Below, piece by piece: positions 9,112 through 18,165 of a DNA stretch of 64,000 nt. The notes under the pieces were generated by a model. The model saw only the letters and a list, made by a program, of their open reading frames with translations. It did not search any database and was not told the DNA's origin. The position numbers and the translations under genes were made by a program. Source of the DNA: [Eubacterium] eligens ATCC 27750 (lineage in GTDB: Bacteria > Bacillota > Clostridia > Lachnospirales > Lachnospiraceae); contig NC_012778.1 in assembly GCF_000146185.1 (NCBI RefSeq), positions 1,681,001 through 1,745,000 on the forward strand, written 5' to 3'. Position 1 is the first letter of the stretch. Every line of letters starts with the position of its first letter.

Positions 9112-10902
9112 CTAGTCAGCTTTCTTTAATTCCGGAAGCTGATACTGTTTATAATACTGTCTGCATTCTTTTGCAAACTGAGGATTATCCTCATTAGTAA
9201 GATGCTCCAGATATCCATGTGTTTCAAAACCATTATCTCTTACTTCAATCATACATACAGCAACATTAGAGCAATGGTCTGATACTCTCTCAAAATTCGT
9301 CATAATATCTTCGAGTATAAGTCCTGTCTCAATTGTACATCTGCCTTTTCTTAATCTGTTGATATGACGCTGCTTAATTTCTAAGTTCAGACCGTCAATA
9401 ACCTGTTCTAACGGCTCAATATGCTTTGCTGCCTCAATATCCTGATTTTCAAAAACCTGTACTGTGTTACTAACTATATCATGTACCGCTTTTGCAAATG
9501 TTTCAAGTTCTTTTCTTGCATTCTGTGAAAAAGATGACTCCTTGCTGTTCATCTCTTTTGCAGATTTTGCAATATTAATCGCATGGTCAGATATTCTTTC
9601 AAAATCACTCATGCAGTGAAGAAGTATTGAAAATGTATGATTATCATGTCTTGATAAATCGCAGTTACCAACCTTTACAAGATATGAACCAAGCTTATCC
9701 TCATACTTATCGACATCTTCTTCCATTACCACAACCTCATCATATGCAGCATCTGAATAATTATTAATAATGTCCAGTGCCTTATCTAACGCTCTCTGTG
9801 ACAGATGTGCCATCTTCACGGCAGTATTCCTGCATAACTCCATCGCAACTGCAGGAGTCTCTAAAAATCTTTCATCAAGTGCTGCAAGATCTGCTGCCAC
9901 ACCTGTCTGAATAACTTCCTCATGTTTTCCATCCGGAATAGAAAGAGTTGCAAGCTTCACAAGCAGATTAGAAAATGGGAAAAGTATAATTACACATCCA
10001 ATATTAAAGAGACTGTGAATCACTGCTATTCCTGCTGCATTTGCCGGTGTTGATAAAAATTCAAAATGAACAAACATATTCAGGCTGTAAAATATAACCA
10101 TAAATATAACTGTACCAATCATGTTGAAATAAAGGTGTATCATTGATGCTCTCTTGGCATTCTTCTTTGCACCTACAGAAGATATAAGTGCTGTTACACA
10201 TGTACCTATATTCTGTCCCATAATAATAGGAATTGCTGTTGCATAGTTAACCGCACCTGTTACACATAACGCCTGCAGTATACCAACCGATGCAGATGAT
10301 GACTGTATAACTGCTGTAAGCACTGTACCTGCAAGAAGTCCGAATAACGGATTAGAAAACAGTGTAAGCATACCCGTAAACTTCTCATTGTCAGCCAGCG
10401 GTGCAACTGCGCCACTCATAGTTTCCATACCGAACATAAGAATTGCAAATCCAAGAAGAATATTACCTATATCCTTTTTCTTAGAATTATCCTTGCAGGT
10501 CATAGTCATAATTATGCCAATAACAGCAAGCACAGGTGAGAATGATGATGGTTTTAAAAGATTAATCCATCCTGCTCCACTTATACCTGTAAGTGATAAC
10601 ATCCATGAAGTCACTGTTGTACCAATATTGGCACCCATAATAATACCTACAGCCTGTGAAAGCTGCATAATACCTGAATTAACAAAGCCTACAACCATTA
10701 CCGTAGTTGCAGATGATGACTGTATAACTGCTGTTACAGCCATACCAAGCAATACTGCCATAATTCTTTTAGAAGTAAGTTTTTCAAGTATCTGTTCTAA
10801 TTTACCTCCGGACAGCTTTGCTAAGGAATCTCCCATGACATTCATTCCATATAAGAACAAAGCCAGTCCGCCTGCCATCGTAAGTACACCAAAAATATTC
10901 AT
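9112..10902 (-). CDS. Na+/phosphate symporter with C-terminal PhoU domain
   Basis: This membrane transporter of 596 residues belongs to the NptA/YjbB-type Na/Pi cotransporter family. Two inverted-topology repeats each carry the substrate motif QSSSAT or QSSSAS (about 62 and 202) within eight to ten hydrophobic segments over residues 1-315. A soluble PhoU-like helical domain (about 340-560) follows, a common fusion that ties transport to phosphate signalling. It is the first gene of an apparent operon with the PhoP/PhoR-like pair. AAGGAG lies 11 nt before the ATG, a rather long spacing. Phosphate is the likely substrate by family. Confidence 0.92.
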   Translation of the reverse strand: MNIFGVLTMAGGLALFLYGMNVMGDSLAKLSGGKLEQILEKLTSKRIMAVLLGMAVTAVIQSSSATTVMVVGFVNSGIMQLSQAVGIIMGANIGTTVTSWMLSLTGISGAGWINLLKPSSFSPVLAVIGIIMTMTCKDNSKKKDIGNILLGFAILMFGMETMSGAVAPLADNEKFTGMLTLFSNPLFGLLAGTVLTAVIQSSSASVGILQALCVTGAVNYATAIPIIMGQNIGTCVTALISSVGAKKNAKRASMIHLYFNMIGTVIFMVIFYSLNMFVHFEFLSTPANAAGIAVIHSLFNIGCVIILFPFSNLLVKLATLSIPDGKHEEVIQTGVAADLAALDERFLETPAVAMELCRNTAVKMAHLSQRALDKALDIINNYSDAAYDEVVVMEEDVDKYEDKLGSYLVKVGNCDLSRHDNHTFSILLHCMSDFERISDHAINIAKSAKEMNSKESSFSQNARKELETFAKAVHDIVSNTVQVFENQDIEAAKHIEPLEQVIDGLNLEIKQRHINRLRKGRCTIETGLILEDIMTNFERVSDHCSNVAVCMIEVRDNGFETHGYLEHLTNEDNPQFAKECRQYYKQYQLPELKKAD

Positions 10903-10993
10903 TTTACATAAGCTCCTTTTTGAACGACTTTTTCACATATCATGTGTATTCTAAATGAGCATTGTAAAATGTATTATGTAAGTTATGTAAAAT

Positions 10994-13531
10994 TTATGTA
11001 AAATTTGCAGCCACGTTTCTTATGCGCTCTGCATCAACAGGTTTTGATATATGTGCATTCATTCCAGCATCAAAAGCTGCCTTTACATCATTTGAAAATG
11101 CATCTGCTGTCATTGCAACAATCGGTATATCCTTTGCATCAGGATGCTTGAGCTGTCTTATGGCTTTTGTTGCCTCATATCCATCCATATTAGGCATTTG
11201 GACATCCATAAATATCAAGTCATACTGACCTTTTACCGAATGACTAAATGCATTCACGGCTGCCATTCCATCCTTTGCAATGTCACATAATGCCCCCTCG
11301 GACTTTAAAAATTCTCTCATCATCTCCGCATTAATAACATTGTCCTCTGCCACAAGGAATTTCTTTCCCTCAAGCACCCTGCTCTGTTTAATATCTTCTT
11401 GTGTCATATTGGCTGCATACCCTGTACCACTCTGAATATTTGTTTTCTTTTCAGAAATCATGAATTCCATTGTAACTTCAAATGTACTTCCTTCACCTTT
11501 CTTGCTTTTAACCTTTATAGTTCCTCCCATAAGGTCAATAAGGTTCTTTGTTATAGGCATTCCAAGTCCTGTTCCCTGCACATTATCAGTCACATTATTA
11601 TCTTCCCTTGTAAAAGGTTTAAATATCTCTTTAATATAACCATCGCTCATTCCTATTCCGTTATCAGATATTTTAAACTTATACTTTGCAAACTGACTTC
11701 CTGTATGATTCATCCCTCTTATTTCAAATGTTATCATCCCATACTCTGGCGTATATTTTACGGCATTTGATAAGATATTCAGGAGTATCTGGTTTAAACG
11801 CAGTTTATCTGTTTTAATCCAGCCATATTCTACATTATCTGAGCTGATTATAAGTGTCTGCTTTTTCTGTTTTGCCTGTGGTCTTATAATGTTATCTATT
11901 TCCTGAACAATATCAGCAATATTTACATCACTTAAATTAAGAGTAGTATTCCCTGATTCTATTTTACTCATATCGAGAACATCATTTATAAGGTTTAACA
12001 AGTGCTGGCTTGATATCACTATCTTCTCAGCATATTTTTTTACTTTATCAGGGTTCTTTTCATGTCTTAATAATAACTGCGAAAATCCCACAATGGCATT
12101 CATTGGTGTCCTTATATCATGGCTCATATTAGCAAGAAACTGGCTTTTAGCAAGATTTGCAGCTTCTGCTGTATGAAGTGCATCCTCCATATGTCCTCTT
12201 ATCTGCTGCTCATAGGTTCTATCAGAAATAATTACGACAAGGACATCATCCCCATCCTTATCCATATGATAACAGCCCTGTTTAAATAATCTGTACTCAT
12301 TTGAATCAGCAGGCTTTATCCAGTATTCATTGACTACAGATTCTCCTATATCTAGTCCGGTAATATCATTCCAATCCGGGATTTCCCCCTTCTTATCAAG
12401 TTTCTTAAACTCATCTGTAAGTTCTGAATATTCATCATTTTTTAATCCCAGAACTCTCTCAATATTTCTGCTGACATAAAGTTTACGCCAATCGCCCCAT
12501 GAAAGCATAATATATACATCATCAAGATTTTTTGCCATAATAGAAAATAAAATATCCCGCCTTGATATTTCGTGATTCTTTTCACTGATATATCTTCTGT
12601 AGTATGTATACAATACAACAACAGCCACTATAAAAAACAATCCACCTATCTGCATAGCCATCCACACTGTTCTCTGTTGTACTGCAACAATGCTTGAATT
12701 TGCAATTCTTATAGGAACCATTGATATAAGTCCCCAGTTATCAAAACCAACAGGAACATACACAAGGTAATACTGGCGGTTATCCAATGTAAATTCCATC
12801 TCACCAGACTCGCCAGCCTTAACGTCCTGCATGAATCCTTCAAGCGACTTTCCGTAAAAATCCGCATTTTTCAAATGATAAAATATATTCCCCCCTGTAT
12901 CCATGCTTCCTTCTGACTTCAAAACTATATCGCCATTAGCATATACTATGTAACTGCTTGTATCCTTAGCAAATGCCTTGATTCCCAATTCTCTGTTAAT
13001 ACTGTCTGTATTGTACGAAACAGCTATTGAACTATAAGAAAAACCATTAATATATGCCGGATCTACAGGTATGGCAAAAAACATAACTTCATCACTGCCA
13101 GGATTTGAGCCGTCAACTATAACACTCTCCCTGTTTATAACAAGGCTCTTCCATGTATTTCCAAGCTCAAGATATCCCCTCCTGCCTGCCGATGACAAAT
13201 AGTTACAGTCATCATCTACAAAATAAAATTCTGTATAATGCCACTCATTTTTCCATTCATTCAGAAAAGATCTGATATCTTCTTCATTTCCATCAGCCTC
13301 ATTTATAAAATCGCCTGTCATTCGCAGCAGCTTCCATTGCTGCCCGGTTATCTGAAGGAATTTCTCACTTACCTGTTTATATACTTCATTAAGATTTCTC
13401 GAACTTGTCTCATATAATTCCTTTTTCACATTAACTGAGTAATTAAATAATATAATACCGACACACATAAATACAGCTATTGCCACTCCAACTGCTGCAA
13501 AAAAATATATGCCATTCTCATTTTTCTTCAT
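10994..13531 (-). CDS. hybrid histidine kinase with extracellular sensor and receiver
   Basis: A large membrane sensor of about 845 residues. A transmembrane helix (about 8-30) is followed by an extracellular Cache-like region to about 285, a second helix (about 290-315), a PAS-like segment (about 335-450), HisKA with FLANMSHDIRTP, an HATPase domain (GLGMPITKNLIDLMGG), and a C-terminal receiver with LIFMDVQMPNMDGYEAT. There is no DNA-binding output domain, so it would signal through a phosphorelay or partner regulator. I start it at the ATG at 13531, with AGGAAAGG upstream. The open frame extends to a TTG at 13558. It follows a binding-protein gene that is frameshifted in this sequence, and the pair is probably one sensory unit. 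Confidence 0.88.
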   Translation of the reverse strand: MKKNENGIYFFAAVGVAIAVFMCVGIILFNYSVNVKKELYETSSRNLNEVYKQVSEKFLQITGQQWKLLRMTGDFINEADGNEEDIRSFLNEWKNEWHYTEFYFVDDDCNYLSSAGRRGYLELGNTWKSLVINRESVIVDGSNPGSDEVMFFAIPVDPAYINGFSYSSIAVSYNTDSINRELGIKAFAKDTSSYIVYANGDIVLKSEGSMDTGGNIFYHLKNADFYGKSLEGFMQDVKAGESGEMEFTLDNRQYYLVYVPVGFDNWGLISMVPIRIANSSIVAVQQRTVWMAMQIGGLFFIVAVVVLYTYYRRYISEKNHEISRRDILFSIMAKNLDDVYIMLSWGDWRKLYVSRNIERVLGLKNDEYSELTDEFKKLDKKGEIPDWNDITGLDIGESVVNEYWIKPADSNEYRLFKQGCYHMDKDGDDVLVVIISDRTYEQQIRGHMEDALHTAEAANLAKSQFLANMSHDIRTPMNAIVGFSQLLLRHEKNPDKVKKYAEKIVISSQHLLNLINDVLDMSKIESGNTTLNLSDVNIADIVQEIDNIIRPQAKQKKQTLIISSDNVEYGWIKTDKLRLNQILLNILSNAVKYTPEYGMITFEIRGMNHTGSQFAKYKFKISDNGIGMSDGYIKEIFKPFTREDNNVTDNVQGTGLGMPITKNLIDLMGGTIKVKSKKGEGSTFEVTMEFMISEKKTNIQSGTGYAANMTQEDIKQSRVLEGKKFLVAEDNVINAEMMREFLKSEGALCDIAKDGMAAVNAFSHSVKGQYDLIFMDVQMPNMDGYEATKAIRQLKHPDAKDIPIVAMTADAFSNDVKAAFDAGMNAHISKPVDAERIRNVAANFT

Positions 13532-13558
13532 CTGGCTTATTTCCTTTCCTCTGGTCAA

Positions 13559-14098
13559 TCAGCTCTTTTCTATATATGCCTGTGGTTTTGGTAGTTTACC
13601 GCCATCTATAAAATACTTCAGCCATTGCTCTGACACACCAGTTGTATGAACTATATATCCGTCATATTTTCCCCCTTCTTTTATGTCAGTATCCTGCTTG
13701 TACATATGTACTCCACCATGTTCTGACATATCATAATTATATGCGCGTTCCAGCAAAGTATGACCAGAAACATCAACATAACAAAAAGAATATGTTTTTT
13801 CGTCAGCAATTGACTCTCCATCAGCAATAATATCCAGAAGGTGCATTTTTCCATCATCATCTCTTGATATCTTCATTGTAAATCCGCTCGATGCAGGGAG
13901 CATGTCCCATGATATCGGGTCATCATCACGCCCGCAGCCTTCCACAAGGCAACGCACAACATTTTTTATCTCAGCTCCCGTTGCGTCCTTTGTATAAAAC
14001 TTTACTCCTCCACCCATAATAAGTGCCTGAAGCTGTGCCGCTGTATAATCCCCCTTATATATGTCACCTGCATTCATTGCTGCAGGCGCAATAAGCAT
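13559..14098 (-). CDS. 5'-nucleotidase C-terminal-like domain, 3' part of a frameshifted gene
   Basis: The 179 residues resemble the C-terminal domain of the 5'-nucleotidase family: ADMLIAPAAMNAGDI, a TAAQLQALI segment, then LPASSGFTMKISRDDDGK and a DGESIADEKTYSF core. There is no metallophosphatase domain. The frame stays open upstream of the first ATG through 14150-14270 and joins, by a one-base shift near 14248-14275, the solute-binding gene upstream. It is therefore most likely the C-terminal half of a single lipoprotein of about 580 residues, not a separate gene. It ends at a TGA lying directly against the hybrid kinase gene. Confidence 0.6.
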   Translation of the reverse strand: MLIAPAAMNAGDIYKGDYTAAQLQALIMGGGVKFYTKDATGAEIKNVVRCLVEGCGRDDDPISWDMLPASSGFTMKISRDDDGKMHLLDIIADGESIADEKTYSFCYVDVSGHTLLERAYNYDMSEHGGVHMYKQDTDIKEGGKYDGYIVHTTGVSEQWLKYFIDGGKLPKPQAYIEKS

Positions 14099-14247
14099 GT
14101 CTGCACCACATATTTCCCGCAGAATATTAACTCTTACTGAAAATGACTCACTTCCTGTATCCGTAGATTTCCATGTATATTCTCTGTCAAATGTGGTTAC
14201 AATATTTCCTTTTTCTTTAACATAATTATAATTATCATTAAATATTT

Positions 14248-15294
14248 TTACCGCCTGTCTGGCATCGCATTCATCACTTCACTGCTAAAAAAATATCTTA
14301 CTATATCAAGTGCCAGTTCTTCACGCTTTCCTGCCCCCTTTAGTTTTCCGTTCATGGCTACTGAATATCCTGGTGTACTGAAATACCAGTCATCATTTTC
14401 TGTCTCCCCAAAATATGGCAGCAGCATAAGACTGGTCATTCCTTCAGCCTGATATTCAGCAATATTGGTGCTCTGGCGTATCATTGCCACCCTGCCTGAC
14501 ACAAAATCTTCGAATGTAACTGAATATCCTCTACTGACATCTTCTACCTGCACACCCGTATCTTTAAATACCTGTTCAAGTCTTGAAAACAACTGCGTTC
14601 CCAATTCATCAGGCAGATAATCAACATTTCCTTCTGATGCATCGTTGCGCCAAATTCTTCCTTTTGAACTCTGAAGCAATGGTATCGACCATGCCTGAAG
14701 CATATATGAATCTGTGCAATCATATTTGTAATCTGTTGCAAATCCCCTTATACCATATTCTCCAAACTTGTTGCACGCTTCAACAAATGTATCATAATTG
14801 TAAGGAAGCTGTATTCCATACTCATCAAAAAGTTCAGTATTAGCCAGTATTCCCTCAACACTTGCCGAACCAGGAAGCCAGTTTACTGAACCATCTTCAT
14901 TGGTAAACCCATCAAGATATACTTTGTAAAACATATTTGTAATATCTGTCCATGAAAAATCATATAGATATTCTTCTGGATTAATATCATAGTCATCATC
15001 AAGTGTTGAAGTCTGTGTCCATGACGATGCATCTATTATTATATCTGCAAGGTCATCATTTACTGCTGCATCATTAAGATACTGTGCCCCTCCCCTGCTT
15101 ATTACAAAATCAAATTCGACATCCGGGAAGTGTTCTTTCAACATTCTTCCTACACTTGCAAGCCAGTAATCCTGGTCAAGCTGTACAACAATTCTTTGTT
15201 TTACTTCCTTACTGTTCTTTAATGGCATACTGCATGACATCAAAAAAGCTCCGCAGAATACTATCATCAGCAAAACACACATTACCCTTTTCAT
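14248..15294 (-). CDS. solute-binding lipoprotein, 5' part of a frameshifted gene
   Basis: The protein starts at the ATG at 15294 behind GGAGG and has a lipoprotein signal (FLMSC lipobox, Cys about 21). It then reads as a family 1 extracellular solute-binding protein, with features such as ANTELFDEYGIQLPYNYDTF and GRVAMIRQSTN. The last codons overlap a shifted frame that is open into the 5'-nucleotidase-like domain, so the TAA at 14248 looks premature. The deletion must lie in the roughly 30-nt window where both frames are open. A run of seven A at 14287-14293 is close by, but changing that run alone gives stops. The intact product would be a surface sensor or binder feeding the adjacent hybrid kinase. 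Confidence 0.7.
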   Translation of the reverse strand: MKRVMCVLLMIVFCGAFLMSCSMPLKNSKEVKQRIVVQLDQDYWLASVGRMLKEHFPDVEFDFVISRGGAQYLNDAAVNDDLADIIIDASSWTQTSTLDDDYDINPEEYLYDFSWTDITNMFYKVYLDGFTNEDGSVNWLPGSASVEGILANTELFDEYGIQLPYNYDTFVEACNKFGEYGIRGFATDYKYDCTDSYMLQAWSIPLLQSSKGRIWRNDASEGNVDYLPDELGTQLFSRLEQVFKDTGVQVEDVSRGYSVTFEDFVSGRVAMIRQSTNIAEYQAEGMTSLMLLPYFGETENDDWYFSTPGYSVAMNGKLKGAGKREELALDIVRYFFSSEVMNAMPDRR

Positions 15295-15454
15295 TATATC
15301 CTCCAAAATGTTCTAATCCTATGTTGCTTAATAATAATACTCTTTATTTTTGTCGAAATATGTCGAATATAGTTATAACTATTATTACATCCAAACTATT
15401 ACTTAAAAAAATATATCAACCGCACTTATACACATCAGCTTAAAATAATTTATT

Positions 15455-15481
15455 TTGTCAGAATTGCCCGCAGAATATAAT
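15455..15481 (+). promoter_or_regulatory. candidate promoter for the bile salt hydrolase gene
   Basis: TTGTCA (15455-15460) and TATAAT (15476-15481) lie upstream of the plus-strand gene with a 15-nt spacer. Reading the -35 as TTTTGT, starting two bases earlier, gives 17. This leaves a leader of about 55 nt with GGAGG before the ATG. Confidence 0.4.
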
Positions 15482-15545
15482 TGGTGTATTATTTTATAAA
15501 AAGATATCAGAATATTATTATAACTTAAAAAATACAGGAGGGCTT

Positions 15546-16541
15546 ATGTGTACAGCAGCTACTTATAAAACTAAAGATTTCTATATGGGAAGAACACTAG
15601 ATTATGAATTTTCTTATGGTGATGAGGTGACTGTAACACCTAGAAATTATCCTATTAATTTCAGATTTATGGGTGTAAGGAATAACCACTTTGCGATGAT
15701 TGGAATGGCACATGTGGCTGACGATTATCCTTTATATTATGAAGCATTTAACGAAAAAGGGCTTGGCATGGCCGGTCTTAACTTTGTTGACAATGCAGCT
15801 TACAGCGAACCGGACCTAAGAGGTCTTAACGGAGAGAGTAATATTGAAAATGTTGCCGTATTCGAATTCATTCCGTGGATATTATCGCAGTGTGCGACAG
15901 TTGACGAAGCGAAAGAAAGACTGCAGTTTATTAATCTTACCAACACTCAGTTTAATGAAATGTTTCCATGTGCTAATCTTCACTGGATTATCGCTGACAA
16001 GGAAAGCTGCATAACTGTTGAATCCATGTCAGACGGACTTCATATATATGATAACCCTGTTGGCGTGCTTACTAATAATCCGCCATTTAACATACAGATG
16101 TTTAATCTTAACAATTACATGGGATTATCTGCAAAACAGCCTGAGAGCAATTTCTCGGACAGACTTGATTTCAACAGATACAGCCGTGGTATGGGTGCAC
16201 TCGGACTTCCTGGGGATCTGTCATCTCAGTCAAGATTCGTAAAGGTGGCTTTTACTAAGATGAATTCTGTTTCAGGTGACGATGAGAAATCAAGCGTAAG
16301 CCAGTTCTTTCATATATTAGGCAGCGTAGACCAGCAGCGTGGCTGCTGTCAGCTAGACGATGACAAATACGAGATAACAATATATACCTGCTGCTGCAAT
16401 ACAACTAAAGGCATATATTATTACACATCATATGACAACCATCAGATATGTGCTGTTGATATGCATAAGGAGAACCTTGACGGTGATAAACTGGTTCGCT
16501 ATCCACTTATTACTGATGGCGAGATAAGGGCTGTTAATTAA
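15546..16541 (+). CDS. bsh: choloylglycine hydrolase family enzyme (bile salt hydrolase/penicillin V acylase)
   Basis: This Ntn-hydrolase of 331 residues is expected to cleave the amide bond of conjugated bile salts (or of penicillin V and N-acyl-homoserine lactones in relatives). After Met removal the nucleophile is Cys2 (MCTAATYKTK). The other expected active-site residues are visible: Arg16 and Asp19 in GRTLDY, Asn79 in GLNF, Asn177 in GVLTNNPPF and Arg230 in SSQSRF. Length is typical of cytosolic bile salt hydrolases, and there is no signal peptide. It is a single plus-strand gene with its own promoter and a strong terminator. Bile salt activity rather than penicillin acylase activity is an inference from likely gut origin and residue pattern. 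Confidence 0.9.
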   Translation: MCTAATYKTKDFYMGRTLDYEFSYGDEVTVTPRNYPINFRFMGVRNNHFAMIGMAHVADDYPLYYEAFNEKGLGMAGLNFVDNAAYSEPDLRGLNGESNIENVAVFEFIPWILSQCATVDEAKERLQFINLTNTQFNEMFPCANLHWIIADKESCITVESMSDGLHIYDNPVGVLTNNPPFNIQMFNLNNYMGLSAKQPESNFSDRLDFNRYSRGMGALGLPGDLSSQSRFVKVAFTKMNSVSGDDEKSSVSQFFHILGSVDQQRGCCQLDDDKYEITIYTCCCNTTKGIYYYTSYDNHQICAVDMHKENLDGDKLVRYPLITDGEIRAVN

Positions 16542-16555
16542 TATATATACCTGAC

Positions 16556-16595
16556 AAAACGAGCTGGACGTTTAATTACCATCCAGCTCGTTTTT
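16556..16595. terminator. bidirectional rho-independent terminator
   Basis: A 13-bp stem (AAAACGAGCTGGA with TCCAGCTCGTTTT) encloses a 13-nt loop, followed by T on the plus strand and by a T-run on the minus strand. It separates the convergent bile salt hydrolase and hipA genes, and it overlaps the last codons and stop of hipA (stop at 16572). Confidence 0.9.
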
Positions 16596-17699
16596 AACAC
16601 ATTTTTCTATGTCGTACGCAATCTCAGTGCATATATCTTTTCCTATTCCTGCTGCTGTTCCAACAGCAGCCAGCTCCTTAATTCCTGGATTTCTTCCATT
16701 GCCGTCTACTGTAGTAGTATGTTCCCCATAATATGTCGTACTATAAGTCAGGTCATATGCCGGGCTTAGTCTCCAGCCATCATTATTTTCATCATATATA
16801 AATGTAAAATTCTTTGAATGATCATCTCTGTTATGTGCAAACACATTAAAACACATTCGTCGGTACATATTCTCTATATCATGCTTATTGTCCCTTGTTA
16901 ATATTTTTGTTAATTTCATAAGTTGGTGATAATCCATATTGGGCTGCCTGAAATCCAGTTCAAGAAGCGCTGCTGCTGTAAGCATATGGATTCTGTGTTC
17001 TCCAAATGAATCATTCTTACGATCAAATCTTTTAGTTCCAAAATATCCATCACATATATCAGATGGAAAAAGTCTGGTCTCTTCCATATCAATTCCACAC
17101 TGCTTTGCACACTGTGAATATCGGTATTCCATCAGCCCCGCATTCTTTCCATCAACATGAGCAGGAAACTTGATAATCCAATCCTCGCCATCTATCTTAG
17201 TCATAATTTTAGGTCTTGCTCCACCACTTGTTCCACCAAGCCTGTATAATTCATCAAGCTTGTCAGAATATTCAGTATTAAGAATTTTCTGACACTGTTC
17301 AGATAATTCATCAAGACTGCTGAGTTTTTCCTGCTTTGGCATATCCAATTCCGGTCTGTATGTTAATGCTCCCATTCCTGATTCTCCAACAATTGCAAGC
17401 CTGTCAAGCATACTCACATTGTCTATATTACATCCCTTTTCTTTTAACATCCTGTCAAGCAGCAGCTGTCCCCATGCATCAGGCAGACTGTCTGCAAATA
17501 CTCCCCATAAACCATTAAAATATTCTTTAACAGGGACACATACTTTCTTTTCAAGGGGCAATGAAAACGGACTTATTGAAAATCCGTTCTCCAGCCATTC
17601 ATCTGCATATTCAAATGCAGCCTTTCTTTCGTTCGTCATAGCAAGAGTTCCAACAAGCCTGTCATGATAAAAAACATTTATAACTCTATCTTCTCTCAT
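16572..17699 (-). CDS. hipA: HipA-family serine/threonine kinase toxin
   Basis: A 375-residue HipA-like kinase. It has an N-terminal subdomain (about 6-110), a Gly/Ser loop GGTSGGARPK (155-164, Ser158 matching the autophosphorylated loop serine of HipA), the catalytic segment HNRDDHSKNF (289-298) and the metal-binding AYDLTYS (Asp316). In E. coli, HipA phosphorylates glutamyl-tRNA synthetase and induces dormancy. This protein is shorter than the E. coli enzyme (about 440), but no key motif is missing. Its start overlaps hipB by 14 nt, with GGAGG inside the hipB 3' end, so the toxin is coupled to its antitoxin. The target kinase substrate is unknown here. Confidence 0.9.
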   Translation of the reverse strand: MREDRVINVFYHDRLVGTLAMTNERKAAFEYADEWLENGFSISPFSLPLEKKVCVPVKEYFNGLWGVFADSLPDAWGQLLLDRMLKEKGCNIDNVSMLDRLAIVGESGMGALTYRPELDMPKQEKLSSLDELSEQCQKILNTEYSDKLDELYRLGGTSGGARPKIMTKIDGEDWIIKFPAHVDGKNAGLMEYRYSQCAKQCGIDMEETRLFPSDICDGYFGTKRFDRKNDSFGEHRIHMLTAAALLELDFRQPNMDYHQLMKLTKILTRDNKHDIENMYRRMCFNVFAHNRDDHSKNFTFIYDENNDGWRLSPAYDLTYSTTYYGEHTTTVDGNGRNPGIKELAAVGTAAGIGKDICTEIAYDIEKCVKNELDGN

Positions 17700-17964
17700 T
17701 AATTACCTCCTCAATACTGTTATAAGGAATCTCCGTAAAAATGTTTCTTAAATCATCAGCGATATTAAGTGCTACAGCTATCTTAGTCAGCGATAACAGT
17801 GAAATCTGTCCTGTTGTTTCAAATCTTTTTATCGAGCCAAGACTGACATTGCTAATCTTAGAAAGCTTCTCCTGTGAAATGGAGCGTCTTTTTCTTATTA
17901 GTCTTACCCTGTCAGCTATTTTTTTATCCAGTTCTTCACATGTCTCCCAGACATATTCATTCAT
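17686..17964 (-). CDS. hipB: HipB-type HTH antitoxin
   Basis: I choose the ATG at 17964, which has AAGGAGA upstream, over the TTG at 17988. The 92-residue product carries an XRE-type helix-turn-helix (RLIRKRRSISQEKLSK, then VSLGSIKRFETTG). HipB proteins bind and neutralise HipA and repress their own operon. The A/T-rich upstream region contains short inverted motifs such as TTATAG/CTATAA (about 18031-18054) that may serve as operators. The gene order antitoxin then toxin is standard. The Lon-like AAA gene lies divergently upstream. Confidence 0.88.
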   Translation of the reverse strand: MNEYVWETCEELDKKIADRVRLIRKRRSISQEKLSKISNVSLGSIKRFETTGQISLLSLTKIAVALNIADDLRNIFTEIPYNSIEEVINERR

Positions 17965-18093
17965 ATATTGATCTCTCCTTATGTGCAAACATATATATAA
18001 TATATTAGCCGGTTTTCTGATATATATGCATTTATAGCTAATATTTTATCTATAATTATTATAGCACATAACTTAATATATTCAATCCTCTCC

Positions 18094-18121
18094 TTGCCAA
18101 CTTCCCAGAATATGTTATTAT
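18094..18121 (+). promoter_or_regulatory. candidate promoter of the Lon-like AAA gene
   Basis: TTGCCA (18094-18099) and TATTAT (18116-18121) are separated by 16 nt, and a TG one base before the -10 gives an extended -10. It would place the transcript start near 18128, about 38 nt before the ATG at 18166. Confidence 0.45.
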
Positions 18122-18165
18122 ATGATAGATTATTATAAGTGTTTAAAGCACAGAAAGAGGAATAT

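Noticed and set aside
16572..17699. HipT of a tripartite HipBST system
   Set aside because: The kinase keeps its own N-terminal subdomain (residues 6-110), and no separate HipS gene is present, so it is a two-part HipBA.
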